From positions 1,860,001-1,924,000 of the forward strand of contig NZ_LT960611.1 in NCBI RefSeq assembly GCF_900233005.1: a DNA stretch of 64,000 bases, given 5' to 3'. Position 1 is the first letter of the stretch. Every line of letters begins with the position of its first letter. The notes beneath the pieces are model-generated. The model was given only the letters and a program-made list of their open reading frames with translations. It made no database searches and was not told the DNA's origin. This DNA comes from Vibrio tapetis subsp. tapetis. GTDB taxonomy: Bacteria; Pseudomonadota; Gammaproteobacteria; Enterobacterales; Vibrionaceae. Positions 1 to 8,626 of the stretch are shown here, piece by piece. A program made the translations under genes and the position numbers.

Positions 1-677
1 GGGATCAACAGTAAAGCACCCACTAATACTGCCCCTATAATTTTTACTGATGCTATCGTTACCAAGGTCACCATCATGACAAATAGATAGTCATAAAATG
101 TGGTGGCGTAGCCTCTTACCTTTGCTATGTCGGGACTGATACAGGTTAACAATATGCGATTAAAGGTTGGGATCAGGACAAGAATGATCGCTAAACAACT
201 TAACGCTAACAAAGCCAAATCATTGTCCGTTACCGTAAGGATTGAGCCAAATAGCACGTTTTCTAGCAGGTGAATGTTTATCTTACGAGCCACGTACATT
301 AACAAGGCGGCACCGACGGCAAGCGCTAGGGCCAAAAACACGCCAACGAGCGTATCGTAAGGCACGTTAGTTCGGTTTCTCACAAAATGCAGTAATATGG
401 CGAAAACCATACAAAAGCTGAACAACCCGATGATTGGATTATCCGGCGTTTCGCCTAACAACACACCCAGTGCAATCCCGGTTAATGCCGCATGGCCAAC
501 CGCTTCAGAGAAAAACGCCAAACGCTTCGCAATCACCAATGTGCCAAGGCCACCTAATAAAGGCCCTACCATCAAAGCGGCAACAAGCGCGTTGACCAAA
601 AAAGCATACGAAAAGCTTTCACTCAACCAGCCAGCTTCCACTCCTGCCATCGCCCACTGGCGAATCATATCCATCAT
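1..677 (-). CDS. Metal ABC transporter permease (ZnuB/MntB family), 3' end outside window
   Basis: Inner-membrane permease of a cluster-9 (zinc/manganese/iron) ABC importer. Translating the minus strand from 677 gives 225 codons open to the window edge, starting MMDMIRQWAMAGVEAGW. Several hydrophobic helices follow, with the family-typical stretch LAFFSEAVGHAALTGIALG at about residues 53-71 and later GALLLIP. The start ATG overlaps the ATPase stop (ATGA), which indicates translational coupling and settles the start. It is the last visible gene of the operon that begins at 5383. The metal cannot be read from the permease; the binding protein upstream in the operon has zinc-type ligands. The family call is secure, the substrate is inferred. 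Confidence 0.9.
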   Translation of the reverse strand, partial: MMDMIRQWAMAGVEAGWLSESFSYAFLVNALVAALMVGPLLGGLGTLVIAKRLAFFSEAVGHAALTGIALGVLLGETPDNPIIGLFSFCMVFAILLHFVRNRTNVPYDTLVGVFLALALAVGAALLMYVARKINIHLLENVLFGSILTVTDNDLALLALSCLAIILVLIPTFNRILLTCISPDIAKVRGYATTFYDYLFVMMVTLVTIASVKIIGAVLVGALLLI

Positions 678-1419
678 GATGCCACCTTCTGTTTTGTCTC
701 TTGAGTTGCGCTCATCGGAGAAGTTGAATAATGATTAAACAAGCGTTCAATCTTATCCGGTGTTAGAACGTCTTGAACGCTGCCACTGTCAACCATATGG
801 CGATTTACTACGTGCACCGTGCCATTCAAGCGACGCACTGCACTCACATCATGGTGTACGGCCAAAATGGTTCGGTTTTCCGCAACTAATTCGGTGATTA
901 AAGACTCAAGGTAGCGTACGCCTTGCTCATCCATACCGGTTGTCGGTTCATCTAATACCAAGAGTTCAGGGTTATCCAATAACGCTTGAGCAAACAGCAC
1001 TCTTTGCTGCTCACCTCCCGACAACTGCCCCATACGACGGCTACAGCGGCTACTCATTCCCACACGGGATAATTGCGCAAGCGCTCGTTGTTTTGCTTTC
1101 TCACTCTGACGCCAAAACAATGGCGATGTGTTTTGGTTTAACAGAATAAAATCCATCACAGTCAACGGCAGGCTGGCTTCAAACATGGCTTTTTGAGGAA
1201 CATAACCCAATCGCCCTTTTTTTCAGGCCATTGAATATTGATGTCACCCGTAAATGGCGTTAAACCTAAAATCGATCTTAACAACGACGTTTTTCCACCA
1301 CCATTTGGCCCCATCACGATGTGGCATTTTCCCGCCTCAAATTGGTGATCGATGCTTTCCAATATGGTGTTGTCTCCATATTTCAACGCAACCTGCTTTA
1401 ACTCGATACTCGGGCCCAT
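674..1419 (-). pseudogene. Metal ABC transporter ATP-binding protein, split by a -1 frameshift
   Basis: ATPase partner of the adjacent permease and binding protein. The first frame (from 1419) holds Walker A GPNGGGKTS at residues 37-45 and runs into an 85-residue dead end. The second frame resumes at GYVPQKAMFEASLPL and holds the signature LSGGEQQR and Walker B LLVLDEP. The join lies in a run of seven A on the coding strand (1217-1223). One extra A would read QWPEKKGRLGYVPQ, a normal ABC sequence with a Q-loop. The run contains A_AAA_AAG with AAA AAG in the zero frame, the classic -1 slippery heptamer, and slippage there would restore the frame exactly. Sequencing undercall, true mutation and programmed frameshifting are all possible. 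The start overlaps the binding-protein stop (TAATG). Confidence 0.85.
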
Positions 1420-2333
1420 TACTCGCCTGCCTTTTTGGCTGCAGCAAACTTCATCGACTCAACTAAAGTCGCCAGATTAGCGGCGGTTTCTACTTCGACT
1501 TTTCCATCTTGGTATGATCCGTGGGTCATATGGGAGAATCGATAAAGCTGAACGCCCGTTGCTTGCTCTATGGTGTCGACATAACGGTTCGGCATATTCA
1601 ATTCGTAAAACAAAATATCAATTCCAGATTTACGAATTTTTTCAATGGTTTCTTGTAGCTGACTCGCACTTGGTTCAACACCGTGAGCAGGCTCTATAAC
1701 CGTTGCTACGTCTACGCCAAATTCTTGCAGTAAATAGCCATAGGCATTATGTGTCGTCGCTACTTTCATTCCTGAAGTATCTAAGTCACCCAGTGCCATC
1801 ATCGCTTCGTGTTTCATTTTTCGGAAAATTGTGGCGTATTTTCGAGCATTGGCACGATAGAACTTCGCGTTATCAGGGTCAACTTTGCCAAGCTCGCTCG
1901 CAATCGTGTACACCTTCTGAATAGTGGTCGATAAACCAACAAAAGTATGAGGGTTCACCGCACCATTACCAACAGATTGACCAATAGCCGGCAGTAGAGG
2001 CACATCTTTATTTGCTTTAATCACGGTCAGCTCATTCTTACCAGCTGCCGCTATCACTTTCATGGCAAAATCATCATGGCCAATGCCATTAACGACGATA
2101 ATATCCATCTCTCGTAAGCGACGTAGATCATTTGGCTGAGGTTGATAATTATGTGCATTAAAGCCTGCATCAACCAACGGAAGAACCGTCATTTTGTCGC
2201 CAACAATCGCCTTCACATAGCTGTAATAAGGTTGAAGAGTGATGCCCACAACGGGCTTTTCTTTTGCAAAAGCAGAAAAGGGAGAGAATGTGATCAAGCA
2301 AAATGAGAGAAGCGTTAAAATTATTTTTTTCAT
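1419..2333 (-). CDS. Metal ABC transporter substrate-binding protein (ZnuA/TroA family)
   Basis: Periplasmic cluster A-I binding protein of 304 residues delivering a divalent metal to the ATPase/permease downstream. Signal peptide at residues 1-23, ending FSAFA. Likely ligands are His61 (NAHNYQP), His129 (NPHTF), His195 (THNAYGYL) and an acidic residue near 244 (FYELN). A His in the third position with the HNAYGY context resembles ZnuA rather than manganese binders, which carry Glu there. It lacks the long His-rich loop of many ZnuA proteins. The stop overlaps the ATPase start by one base. The operon has a Fur-type rather than an obvious Zur-type box, so iron or a metallophore complex cannot be excluded. 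Confidence 0.88.
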   Translation of the reverse strand: MKKIILTLLSFCLITFSPFSAFAKEKPVVGITLQPYYSYVKAIVGDKMTVLPLVDAGFNAHNYQPQPNDLRRLREMDIIVVNGIGHDDFAMKVIAAAGKNELTVIKANKDVPLLPAIGQSVGNGAVNPHTFVGLSTTIQKVYTIASELGKVDPDNAKFYRANARKYATIFRKMKHEAMMALGDLDTSGMKVATTHNAYGYLLQEFGVDVATVIEPAHGVEPSASQLQETIEKIRKSGIDILFYELNMPNRYVDTIEQATGVQLYRFSHMTHGSYQDGKVEVETAANLATLVESMKFAAAKKAGE

Positions 2334-2359
2334 ATTATTATCACTGATGAGTGGCAGAA

Positions 2360-2944
2360 TTAATGCGTATCGTTGGCACTATGACGAGTATTAAAGGCAA
2401 TGTTGACCCAACCGGATTCGATCAACTGAGCTTGAGTTAATTCGATTTCCTTTTTAGCAAAAGGCTTGGCGTGATTATGTAAATCTAACCATAACTCAGG
2501 CTGCTGATGTTGAGAGATCAGCACCATAGACTTCGCACCGTCCGTAGACTGATGTATTCCTTGGTATGCACCAGGAGCAATACGCTTCCACTGGTGTTTC
2601 CCTTGAAATTGCCAACTCTTATCCTCAATGAATGGCGCAACCCACAGTTCTTTTAACTCTGTAATGGATGCCCAGAGGTCACTTTCACGTTCAGGGTTTT
2701 CAGATCGTTCGTCATGTAATTGTCTGATTTCTTCATGGGCAAGACGCAGATCAGCGATCAACCCTAGAGAGTTTTGTTCGATGTCTTCTAACGCAATTTG
2801 ATGTTTCGCGACAGCAGGAGTGGAGGATTCTGTATGATTCAAGGACAACAGCAATGCAGCACAAAGTAAAATACAGCTGACAGACAAAGCTACCCATTTC
2901 CCTTCACGGCCACCGTTATCTGGGGTCACACGCTCAATGATCAT
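2360..2944 (-). CDS. Membrane-anchored protein of the metal operon, possibly DUF6162
   Basis: A protein of 194 residues with one hydrophobic segment at about 18-36 (VALSVSCILLCAALLLSL) after a short charged N-terminus. This predicts a single inner-membrane anchor with the rest in the periplasm. The body is rich in Glu, Gln and Trp (LWASITELKELWVAPF, SWQFQGKHQWKRI) and His-containing near its end (DLHNHAKPF), with no enzyme motif that I recognise. It overlaps the preceding small gene by 4 bp (ATGA) and lies 26 bp before the binding protein, so it is co-translated with the importer. I associate it tentatively with DUF6162, a family found beside metal ABC transporters. A role in passing metal to the binding protein is inference only. 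Confidence 0.6.
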   Translation of the reverse strand: MIIERVTPDNGGREGKWVALSVSCILLCAALLLSLNHTESSTPAVAKHQIALEDIEQNSLGLIADLRLAHEEIRQLHDERSENPERESDLWASITELKELWVAPFIEDKSWQFQGKHQWKRIAPGAYQGIHQSTDGAKSMVLISQHQQPELWLDLHNHAKPFAKKEIELTQAQLIESGWVNIAFNTRHSANDTH

Positions 2945-3261
2945 TTTTGTTTGATCTCAACAACATCGACTTCAACAGGGCTTTCATGACCCGCGTCAAA
3001 TACAATGTAAAAATCGCCTTGAGGTTGGCTAAAAGTCACTTGAGACGCTTTATTCGTTTGCGCTTTATCAACTAGGTTATCGTCATAATCATAGAGATTA
3101 ATCGTGTAGTCAACCGCTTTGCTGGCATCGCTATACCCAGCTTCACACACCACATTTTTAGAGGCATCAAACCAGCAATTCATCAATGGAAAGTGCGCGT
3201 GAGCTTGCATGGAAAAAAACAGAGTTACAGCTAAAAAAGGGCGTATTATTTTATTTGTCAT
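2941..3261 (-). CDS. Small secreted protein of the metal operon
   Basis: I start this gene at the ATG at 3261, preceded by GAGGTTGTT as ribosome site, rather than at the longer in-frame start at 3342, which would overlap the upstream gene. The product is 106 residues: a signal peptide of about 21 (TNKIIRPFLAVTLFFSMQAHA), then a short beta-rich domain with two Cys (NCWFDA and VVCEAGY) that may form a disulphide. It ends in an acidic strand (PVEVDVVEI). The pattern resembles the C-terminal part of a DUF4198-like Ig fold, and the gene follows a DUF4198 gene. No function is recognised; operon position suggests periplasmic metal handling. Confidence 0.65.
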   Translation of the reverse strand: MTNKIIRPFLAVTLFFSMQAHAHFPLMNCWFDASKNVVCEAGYSDASKAVDYTINLYDYDDNLVDKAQTNKASQVTFSQPQGDFYIVFDAGHESPVEVDVVEIKQK

Positions 3262-3322
3262 AACAACCTCGACAACCAAAGAAACCCACGACTGACAACC
3301 AGCCGTGGGAAAAACACAAAAA

Positions 3323-4162
3323 TTATTGCAGAACCGCTTCAAACGTTAAGTGAACATTAACACTACTAACGTCCGCCAGTGGGTTACCTACAAGCTCACC
3401 TTTATGGTTTGCTCGTAATAAATAACGGCCAGCGATTTCAGGGGTAAACTTAATGACACCGTCTTTGTCACTCACAAGATCAAGCTGATCTTGCTGGTTA
3501 CGATACAAAGTCCCTTCGCGAGTCACATCTACCGTGACTCCTTGTTGAGGCTTGCCATTGTAGTAAAATTGGAATTCAACTGGCTCACCTTCAACAATAT
3601 CGGCAGGGTGCGTAAGTGGCTTAAGTTCAAGTAGCTTACCTTCGATTTCAAGGGCACTTTGAGTCGGTTTACCGACGGTAATGTAAGACTCTGCGCGGGT
3701 GAAGCTTAGCTGAGTGATCACATCACGCGACTTCTCAGGTAAATCAACTGCGCGTTCTGCTTTGTTTGCGCGTAGCCATTTAACCGTATCACGGCGGCCC
3801 GCTTTGTATTTAGTCCAGTAACTTGGTGTGCCATTTACTGCCACTTTGTGAGTGCCTTGCTCGGTAAATTCAAAATCAAAATTTGAACGACGTTTACCTC
3901 GAATCACGAAATTAGGGCGCTCTTTGCGGCCATCTGGCATCAAAATTTGTGCTGATTCGCTACCGGCTGGTTTATCAAACACAAATGCACCATGGGATGC
4001 AGTCACGTCAAAAGTTAACCAATCGCCACCCTCTTTAGATACAGTAAAGTGAGAAGGTAGAATCCAACGCGGGTGTGCACTAGCCGATACAGACACCGCT
4101 AAGCCAGCAACTGCTGCGCATGTCAAAGCGACAGCTTTCAATTTACTATTCATGATTGTCAT
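3323..4162 (-). CDS. DUF4198 domain-containing periplasmic protein
   Basis: A protein of 279 residues with a signal peptide ending VSASA just before HPRWILPSHF, the mature N-terminus typical of DUF4198 (NikM-like) proteins that begin with His. The rest is beta-rich: an N-terminal domain (residues about 30-180) and a C-terminal Ig-like domain (GEPVEFQFYYNGKPQQGVTV, then a DGVIKFTPEIAGRYLLRA motif). Family members are linked to nickel, cobalt or other metal uptake. The ATG at 4162 is kept because AGGGA lies 7 bp before it; an internal ATG at 4153 is less well placed. It lies 10 bp after the DUF2271 gene in the same operon. Confidence 0.8.
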   Translation of the reverse strand: MTIMNSKLKAVALTCAAVAGLAVSVSASAHPRWILPSHFTVSKEGGDWLTFDVTASHGAFVFDKPAGSESAQILMPDGRKERPNFVIRGKRRSNFDFEFTEQGTHKVAVNGTPSYWTKYKAGRRDTVKWLRANKAERAVDLPEKSRDVITQLSFTRAESYITVGKPTQSALEIEGKLLELKPLTHPADIVEGEPVEFQFYYNGKPQQGVTVDVTREGTLYRNQQDQLDLVSDKDGVIKFTPEIAGRYLLRANHKGELVGNPLADVSSVNVHLTFEAVLQ

Positions 4163-4172
4163 TGTTAATTCC

Positions 4173-4706
4173 CTATTTAATTTTGGCGCTACTGACTTTG
4201 TAGCTAAGCGTCACCACACCAGTTTCGGCAGTTGGCTCAATTGTTTTGCTAAATCCTTTTTGACCTAGCTGAATTTTTTGTCGTAATAAATTTCGGCCGC
4301 CATGTTCTCGCACAACTTCGGCATAGAAGGTGTAATTGCCCTCTTCTACACGGTTGCCTTTTTCATCGGTGCCATCCCAGACGAAACGGTAATCACCGGC
4401 AGGTCTGGTTGCGGAAGTTACGCCATCCACTAGCGCTTTGTCGTACCGGCCAACCTTTCTCCACCAGCTACGCAAGTCTTTTAGCCATTCATCTTTACCT
4501 ACCCACAACTCTAAAGTGCGCACCGGTTGTCTTTTGCTGTCTTCAATCCAAACAGCAACATAAGGACGGGCGTACATTGAGGTTTCAATCGTTGGTAGTG
4601 AAAACTCAACGTCTAACTGTGCATTTGAAGGTAACGCTTCCGCGTTTATTGAAGCCGCGCTTAATGCAGAAAGAGCGAACACTGCCGATTTTGTCCATAA
4701 TTTCAT
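4173..4706 (-). CDS. DUF2271 domain-containing periplasmic protein
   Basis: A 177-residue exported protein with a signal peptide ending SINA. The body matches the DUF2271 pattern: PYVAVWIEDSKRQPVRTLELW, a Trp-rich middle (KDLRSWWRKVGRYDKALVDG), then an FlgD-like Ig strand set (GDYRFVWDGTDEKGNRVEEG, YTFYAEVVREHGG). Ribosome site AGGAAACAAAC precedes the ATG. DUF2271 proteins usually sit next to PepSY membrane proteins, as here. The molecular role is unknown; location and operon suggest a periplasmic partner of the PepSY protein in metal or redox handling. Confidence 0.82.
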   Translation of the reverse strand: MKLWTKSAVFALSALSAASINAEALPSNAQLDVEFSLPTIETSMYARPYVAVWIEDSKRQPVRTLELWVGKDEWLKDLRSWWRKVGRYDKALVDGVTSATRPAGDYRFVWDGTDEKGNRVEEGNYTFYAEVVREHGGRNLLRQKIQLGQKGFSKTIEPTAETGVVTLSYKVSSAKIK

Positions 4707-4756
4707 GTTTGTTTCCTAATTCTTCCGTTTTCAATAGAGCACTCGTCACGCCAGAT

Positions 4757-5383
4757 CTAAGGCACCGCGAATATAATCAAAGCTAGGGAAATACTGCTTC
4801 CCAAGGCGAACCACTTTAATGACGTCGCTAACGTGCGTTTTTTGGGAATAAGTAAACACACACCCGTCAATACAAACACAACCATTAGCGCCGCGGTTAT
4901 ATCAATAAACCATCGCCATATTTCACCACTGTTGCGCCCTTTATGCAGATCGTTCAACATGGCAATCAAACCATAATTCGTGGTTTCTACTTCTGCGGTC
5001 ATCGACTCCATATCGATAAACACGGCGGCGTTATAACCGGGGCCTTTATAATCCACCGCGATTTCTCCCGCGACCAATTCACCGTCTTCAATCTCAGTAA
5101 ACACACTCAATGCGGAAGCTTGTCCTGAGAGATCGGCTTCTTTTCTGAGGTATTCAACCAAAGGGGCTTCGTTAGGCACGTATTGACCCGCTTGAGAATG
5201 AAAAAGCTCGCTAGGAATAGATAACGTTATGGTTTGTAGGTCAGGTGTGTTTTTTACATACAGGTGAGGTCTATTGAGGGTAATTCCAGTGACCGCAAAA
5301 AACAGCACCACCAACAATAACGCCATGGAAATATAGACATGCAGTCGGCGAGACCACAGCTGGACAGATTTGTTTTTGAGCAT
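4757..5383 (-). CDS. PepSY-associated TM helix protein
   Basis: First gene of the metal operon, 208 residues from the ATG at 5383 (a TTG six codons upstream is a poorer start). It has a transmembrane helix at about 16-38 (MALLLVVLFFAVTGITL), a periplasmic loop of roughly 100 residues, a second helix near 160-180 (WFIDITAALMVVFVLTGVCLLI) and a third at the C-terminus. The signature LWSRRLHVYISM and the MLNDLHKGRNSGEIWRWF motif before the second helix fit the PepSY_TM-like family of ferric-reductase-like or iron-associated membrane proteins. Its conserved His residues could bind haem. A Fur-like box lies about 46 bp upstream of the start. Confidence 0.83.
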   Translation of the reverse strand: MLKNKSVQLWSRRLHVYISMALLLVVLFFAVTGITLNRPHLYVKNTPDLQTITLSIPSELFHSQAGQYVPNEAPLVEYLRKEADLSGQASALSVFTEIEDGELVAGEIAVDYKGPGYNAAVFIDMESMTAEVETTNYGLIAMLNDLHKGRNSGEIWRWFIDITAALMVVFVLTGVCLLIPKKRTLATSLKWFALGSSISLALIIFAVP

Positions 5384-5428
5384 GGATACGACAATGAACA
5401 ATGTATTTTAATGGCACAAATTGTAAGT

Positions 5429-5447
5429 GATAATGGTTTTCATTGGC
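5429..5447. promoter_or_regulatory. Fur-like box before the metal operon
   Basis: GATAATGGTTTTCATTGGC matches 14 of 19 positions of the Fur consensus GATAATGATAATCATTATC. It lies just upstream of the PepSY gene, in the correct place to repress the whole operon under iron sufficiency. Not as good a match as the other Fur boxes in this window. Confidence 0.55.
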
Positions 5448-5673
5448 ATTCAATTTACAATATTTACAAACGCTCAGGTTGGATCTCGACTCCATTAAAA
5501 TAGCTCAAAGACATGATGCTACATTCAGAAAATACTTTTTTAACACGGCGATACCCTGTGAATTACAAGGCACTTACAAACGATAAAAAAGTATAAAATA
5601 CAGTAACTAAAGGGCTGGTCTCTCACAATGAAAGTGGTAGCATGTTGAAATGTGTTTTATAAGGATGAGAGAA

Positions 5674-5859
5674 ATGGTCACTACCACTTCAACGCGTTTT
5701 AAAGTCAAAGTAAATACCAGCAAAGGAAGCTCTTACTGGACACTAAGTGGCTCGACCACTATTTTTGAAAACGCCGCTATTTTCACAATGGACACAATGC
5801 CTGACTTCTTCCGACAATCGCTTGAGCAAGACTTCATCGAGCTACTCCCTATCGAGTAA
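5674..5859 (+). CDS. Small protein of unknown function
   Basis: ORF of 61 codons starting at the ATG at 5674, with AAGGA 8 bp upstream; longer starts at 5650 and 5668 lack as good a site. The product begins MVTTTSTRFKVKVNTS and ends LEQDFIELLPIE. It is polar with many Thr/Ser, no signal peptide and no membrane segment. No family is recognised. It stands alone between the divergent metal operon and proV. The ribosome site and the strand-like alternation of its first half favour a real gene, but this is not proved. Confidence 0.45.
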   Translation: MVTTTSTRFKVKVNTSKGSSYWTLSGSTTIFENAAIFTMDTMPDFFRQSLEQDFIELLPIE

Positions 5860-6225
5860 TGTCTGGGCCGAACAATGTCCTCTCGCCAATAAACGGTATG
5901 AACTTCTAAAGCAGGTTTGTATCGCAATCAGAATAAAAGTCATTTTCTTCAAACAAGTGGCTTTTTTATCCCCTCCCCGCTGAAACATAGGCTCTCCTTT
6001 TTAGCCCCTTTCACTAGCAGCACCTTTTACGACGTTAGCCTCATCACGAGTTAAATCAGGAAGGTAAAAACATTCGGACACAAAGCATTATTTATAAAAC
6101 AACCATAAAAATGCATCGTCATGTAAATATAAACCACACTCCGACGCATTAACAAGACAACCTCCCGATGCTCGAAATCAATCAAAAAATGTCGAAAACA
6201 TACCAATAAACCCATTTATTGCCTA

Positions 6226-6261
6226 ACTGGTAAGAATAAATTCATATTCATTCTTACCAGT
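6226..6261. promoter_or_regulatory. Inverted repeat (12-bp arms) upstream of proV
   Basis: ACTGGTAAGAAT at 6226-6237 and its exact complement ATTCTTACCAGT at 6250-6261, separated by 12 bp. There is no T-run, so it is more likely an operator or extended dyad than a terminator. It lies 90 bp before the proV start. Which regulator binds is unknown. Confidence 0.5.
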
Positions 6262-6283
6262 ACAAATTATATGAACCTTGATA

Positions 6284-6312
6284 ATTAGTGCTCAATTATT
6301 TAGAGTACTAAT
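6284..6312. promoter_or_regulatory. Second inverted repeat upstream of proV
   Basis: ATTAGTGCTC at 6284-6293 and GAGTACTAAT at 6303-6312 pair with one mismatch around a 9-bp AT-rich spacer. The dyad is 40 bp before the proV start and could overlap the core promoter, which fits a repressor operator. The regulator is not identified. Confidence 0.45.
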
Positions 6313-6351
6313 CATTATTGAATTAGACAAAGCCCTATAAGGACTAAAAAC

Positions 6352-7539
6352 ATGGCCCCCATACTGGAAGTTAAGGGACTGTACAAGGTGTTTGGAGAAG
6401 ACACTGATCGCGCATTTACCATGATTGAACAAGGCGCAGACAAAGACAAAGTGTTTGACCAGACAGGCCTAACAATCGGTGTTAATGATGTTTCTCTCAG
6501 CATCAAAGAAGGCGAAATCTTCGTCATAATGGGGTTATCAGGCTCAGGCAAGTCAACTTTAGTTCGCCTACTCAATCGTCTTATAGAGCCAACCAAAGGC
6601 AACGTGCTTCTCCGTGGCAAAGATATCGCTCACATCTCAGAACAAGAGTTACGTCAGGTTCGCCGCAACAACATCTCTATGGTATTTCAAAACTTTGCTC
6701 TCATGCCGCACATGACGGTCATCGAGAATGCAACCTTTGGCCTAGAGCTGGCTGGTGTAGAAGTAGAGGAGCGCAAATCAAGTGCTCTTAGTGCATTAGA
6801 GAGAGTCGGGTTAAGCACCTATTCCGAGTCTTATCCTGATGAGTTATCTGGTGGTATGAAACAACGTGTTGGCCTTGCCCGTGCATTAGCTTGCGATCCA
6901 GATATCCTATTAATGGACGAAGCCTTTTCAGCCCTTGATCCTCTGATCAGAACTGAAATGCAAGATGAGCTCATACGCCTACAAAATGACGACAAACGCA
7001 CCATCGTCTTTATTTCCCACGATCTCGACGAAGCCATGAGAATAGGCGATCGCATCGCCATCATGCAAAACGGTGAAGTGGTTCAAGTTGGCACCCCTGA
7101 CGATATTTTAAGTAACCCTGCAAATGATTACGTTGAAGCCTTCTTTCGAGGAGTCAATGTCGCCAATGTTCTCACCGCAAAAGACATTGCCCGTAAAAAA
7201 CCAGCCGCCGTATTTAAGAAATCAGAACATGACGGCCCGGCATCCGCCTTACAAATCTTGATGGACAACGATCGGGAATACGGCATCGTGGTAGAAAAAA
7301 CCAGTCGTTATTCGGGCATCGTTTCTATGGATTCATTACGCCAAGCCCACAAAGACGGATTGTCTCTTGCTAGTGCCGAGCTTAGTAAAGGTTTAACAAT
7401 CAAGCCAAACCAACCCATCAACGACATATTAGGTGATGTCGCTAGCGTGCCCTACTCCGTTCCCGTTGTGGACGAAGATGGCAATTATTTTGGTGTTGTG
7501 ACCAAATCACGACTGCTTCAAACGCTAGACAAGGGATAG
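6352..7539 (+). CDS. proV: Glycine betaine/proline ABC transporter ATP-binding protein
   Basis: ATPase of the ProU-type osmoprotectant importer, 395 residues as in E. coli ProV. Walker [10 protein letters not shown] at 61-69, Q-loop [13 protein letters not shown] near 111-123, signature LSGGMKQ at 165-171, Walker B ILLMDE at 185-190. Two C-terminal CBS domains follow from about residue 280, ending [13 protein letters not shown]; in this family they sense ionic strength or regulate activity. The N-terminal extension before the Walker motif ([17 protein letters not shown]) is characteristic of ProV. It is first in the proV-proW-proX operon, 3 bp before proW. Confidence 0.96.
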   Translation: MAPILEVKGLYKVFGEDTDRAFTMIEQGADKDKVFDQTGLTIGVNDVSLSIKEGEIFVIMGLSGSGKSTLVRLLNRLIEPTKGNVLLRGKDIAHISEQELRQVRRNNISMVFQNFALMPHMTVIENATFGLELAGVEVEERKSSALSALERVGLSTYSESYPDELSGGMKQRVGLARALACDPDILLMDEAFSALDPLIRTEMQDELIRLQNDDKRTIVFISHDLDEAMRIGDRIAIMQNGEVVQVGTPDDILSNPANDYVEAFFRGVNVANVLTAKDIARKKPAAVFKKSEHDGPASALQILMDNDREYGIVVEKTSRYSGIVSMDSLRQAHKDGLSLASAELSKGLTIKPNQPINDILGDVASVPYSVPVVDEDGNYFGVVTKSRLLQTLDKG

Positions 7540-7542
7540 ACA

Positions 7543-8625
7543 ATGTCATCAGAACAAACCAATAATGATCCATGGTCACAACCAGCGGCTGAACAAAGTG
7601 ACCCATGGGGTCAATCAACAGAGACGCCCGCTTCAGCAGACTGGCTCAATAGCGAAGTCGTTGAAACCAAACCGTTCGATATCATGAATCCGTTTGAAGA
7701 AGCCATATTACCCGTCGATACTTGGGTCGAATCCGGATTAAATTGGCTGGTTGAACATGGCCGTCCTGTATTCCAAGCCATTCGAGTGCCGATAGACTTC
7801 ATCCTCACCACCTTCGAAACCGCTCTGGTCTCTACGCCGTCACCCTTCATGCTGCTAATTTTATTTATGCTAGCGTGGCAATTTTCTAATCTCCGCCTCG
7901 GTTTTGCGACCGCCGCGTCACTGATATTTATTGGCTTAATTGGCGCTTGGTCTCAAGCGATGGTCACCCTCTCTTTAGTCATGACATCGGTGTTCTTTTG
8001 CTTACTGATAGGGCTCCCACTCGGTATTTGGCTTGCACGAAGTAACACCGCAGCCAAATTTATCCGCCCCATCCTTGATGCTATGCAAACCACCCCGGCA
8101 TTTGTCTATTTAGTCCCTATCGTCATGCTATTCGGTATTGGTAACGTACCTGGTGTCGTGGTAACCATCATTTTTGCCCTACCTCCCGTTGTTCGCCTAA
8201 CCATACTTGGTATCCAACAAGTTCCTGAAGAGCTTATCGAAGCCGGCCATTCGTTTGGTGCCAGCCGAAAACAGATGCTCTATCGCATTCAATTGCCCCT
8301 CGCGCTACCGACTATTATGGCGGGTGTGAACCAAACATTAATGCTGTCACTTTCTATGGTTGTCATCGCGTCAATGATTGCGGTAGGCGGCTTAGGTCAA
8401 ATGGTCTTACGCGGTATTGGCCGACTGGATATGGGCCTTGCTGCTGTCGGCGGGTTAGGCATTGTGATTCTTGCCATCCTGTTAGATCGAATTACTCAAG
8501 TATTAGGCATTAACGCAGGTAACACGAAACTACGCTGGTACCACACGGGGCCAGTATCGATTTTACTCACCATTTTTGCAAAGAACAAAAGACAACCCAA
8601 CATCACCAAAATTACGGAGAAATAA
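7543..8625 (+). CDS. proW: Glycine betaine/proline ABC transporter permease
   Basis: Inner-membrane permease of 360 residues. A hydrophilic N-terminal tail of about 95 residues with a near-repeat ([17 protein letters not shown]) precedes the membrane domain, which is typical of ProW. The transmembrane part carries the BPD motif region [22 protein letters not shown] near 230-250, which contacts ProV. The C-terminus continues past the last helix (ILLDRITQ) with a basic tail. proX starts one base after the stop codon, so the three genes form one transcript. Confidence 0.96.
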   Translation: MSSEQTNNDPWSQPAAEQSDPWGQSTETPASADWLNSEVVETKPFDIMNPFEEAILPVDTWVESGLNWLVEHGRPVFQAIRVPIDFILTTFETALVSTPSPFMLLILFMLAWQFSNLRLGFATAASLIFIGLIGAWSQAMVTLSLVMTSVFFCLLIGLPLGIWLARSNTAAKFIRPILDAMQTTPAFVYLVPIVMLFGIGNVPGVVVTIIFALPPVVRLTILGIQQVPEELIEAGHSFGASRKQMLYRIQLPLALPTIMAGVNQTLMLSLSMVVIASMIAVGGLGQMVLRGIGRLDMGLAAVGGLGIVILAILLDRITQVLGINAGNTKLRWYHTGPVSILLTIFAKNKRQPNITKITEK

Positions 8626-8626
8626 A

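Larger units (their letters stand above)
5860..6351. other. Intergenic region before proV
   Basis: About 490 bp without a convincing gene. The part from 5860 to 6220 shows nothing recognisable. The last 130 bp hold two inverted repeats listed separately and AT-rich promoter-like sequence. This is the likely osmoregulated promoter region of proVWX. Confidence 0.5.

Noticed and set aside
397..738. 113-codon plus-strand ORF
   Set aside because: It is antisense to the metal permease and ATPase genes, whose minus-strand translations show clear family motifs.
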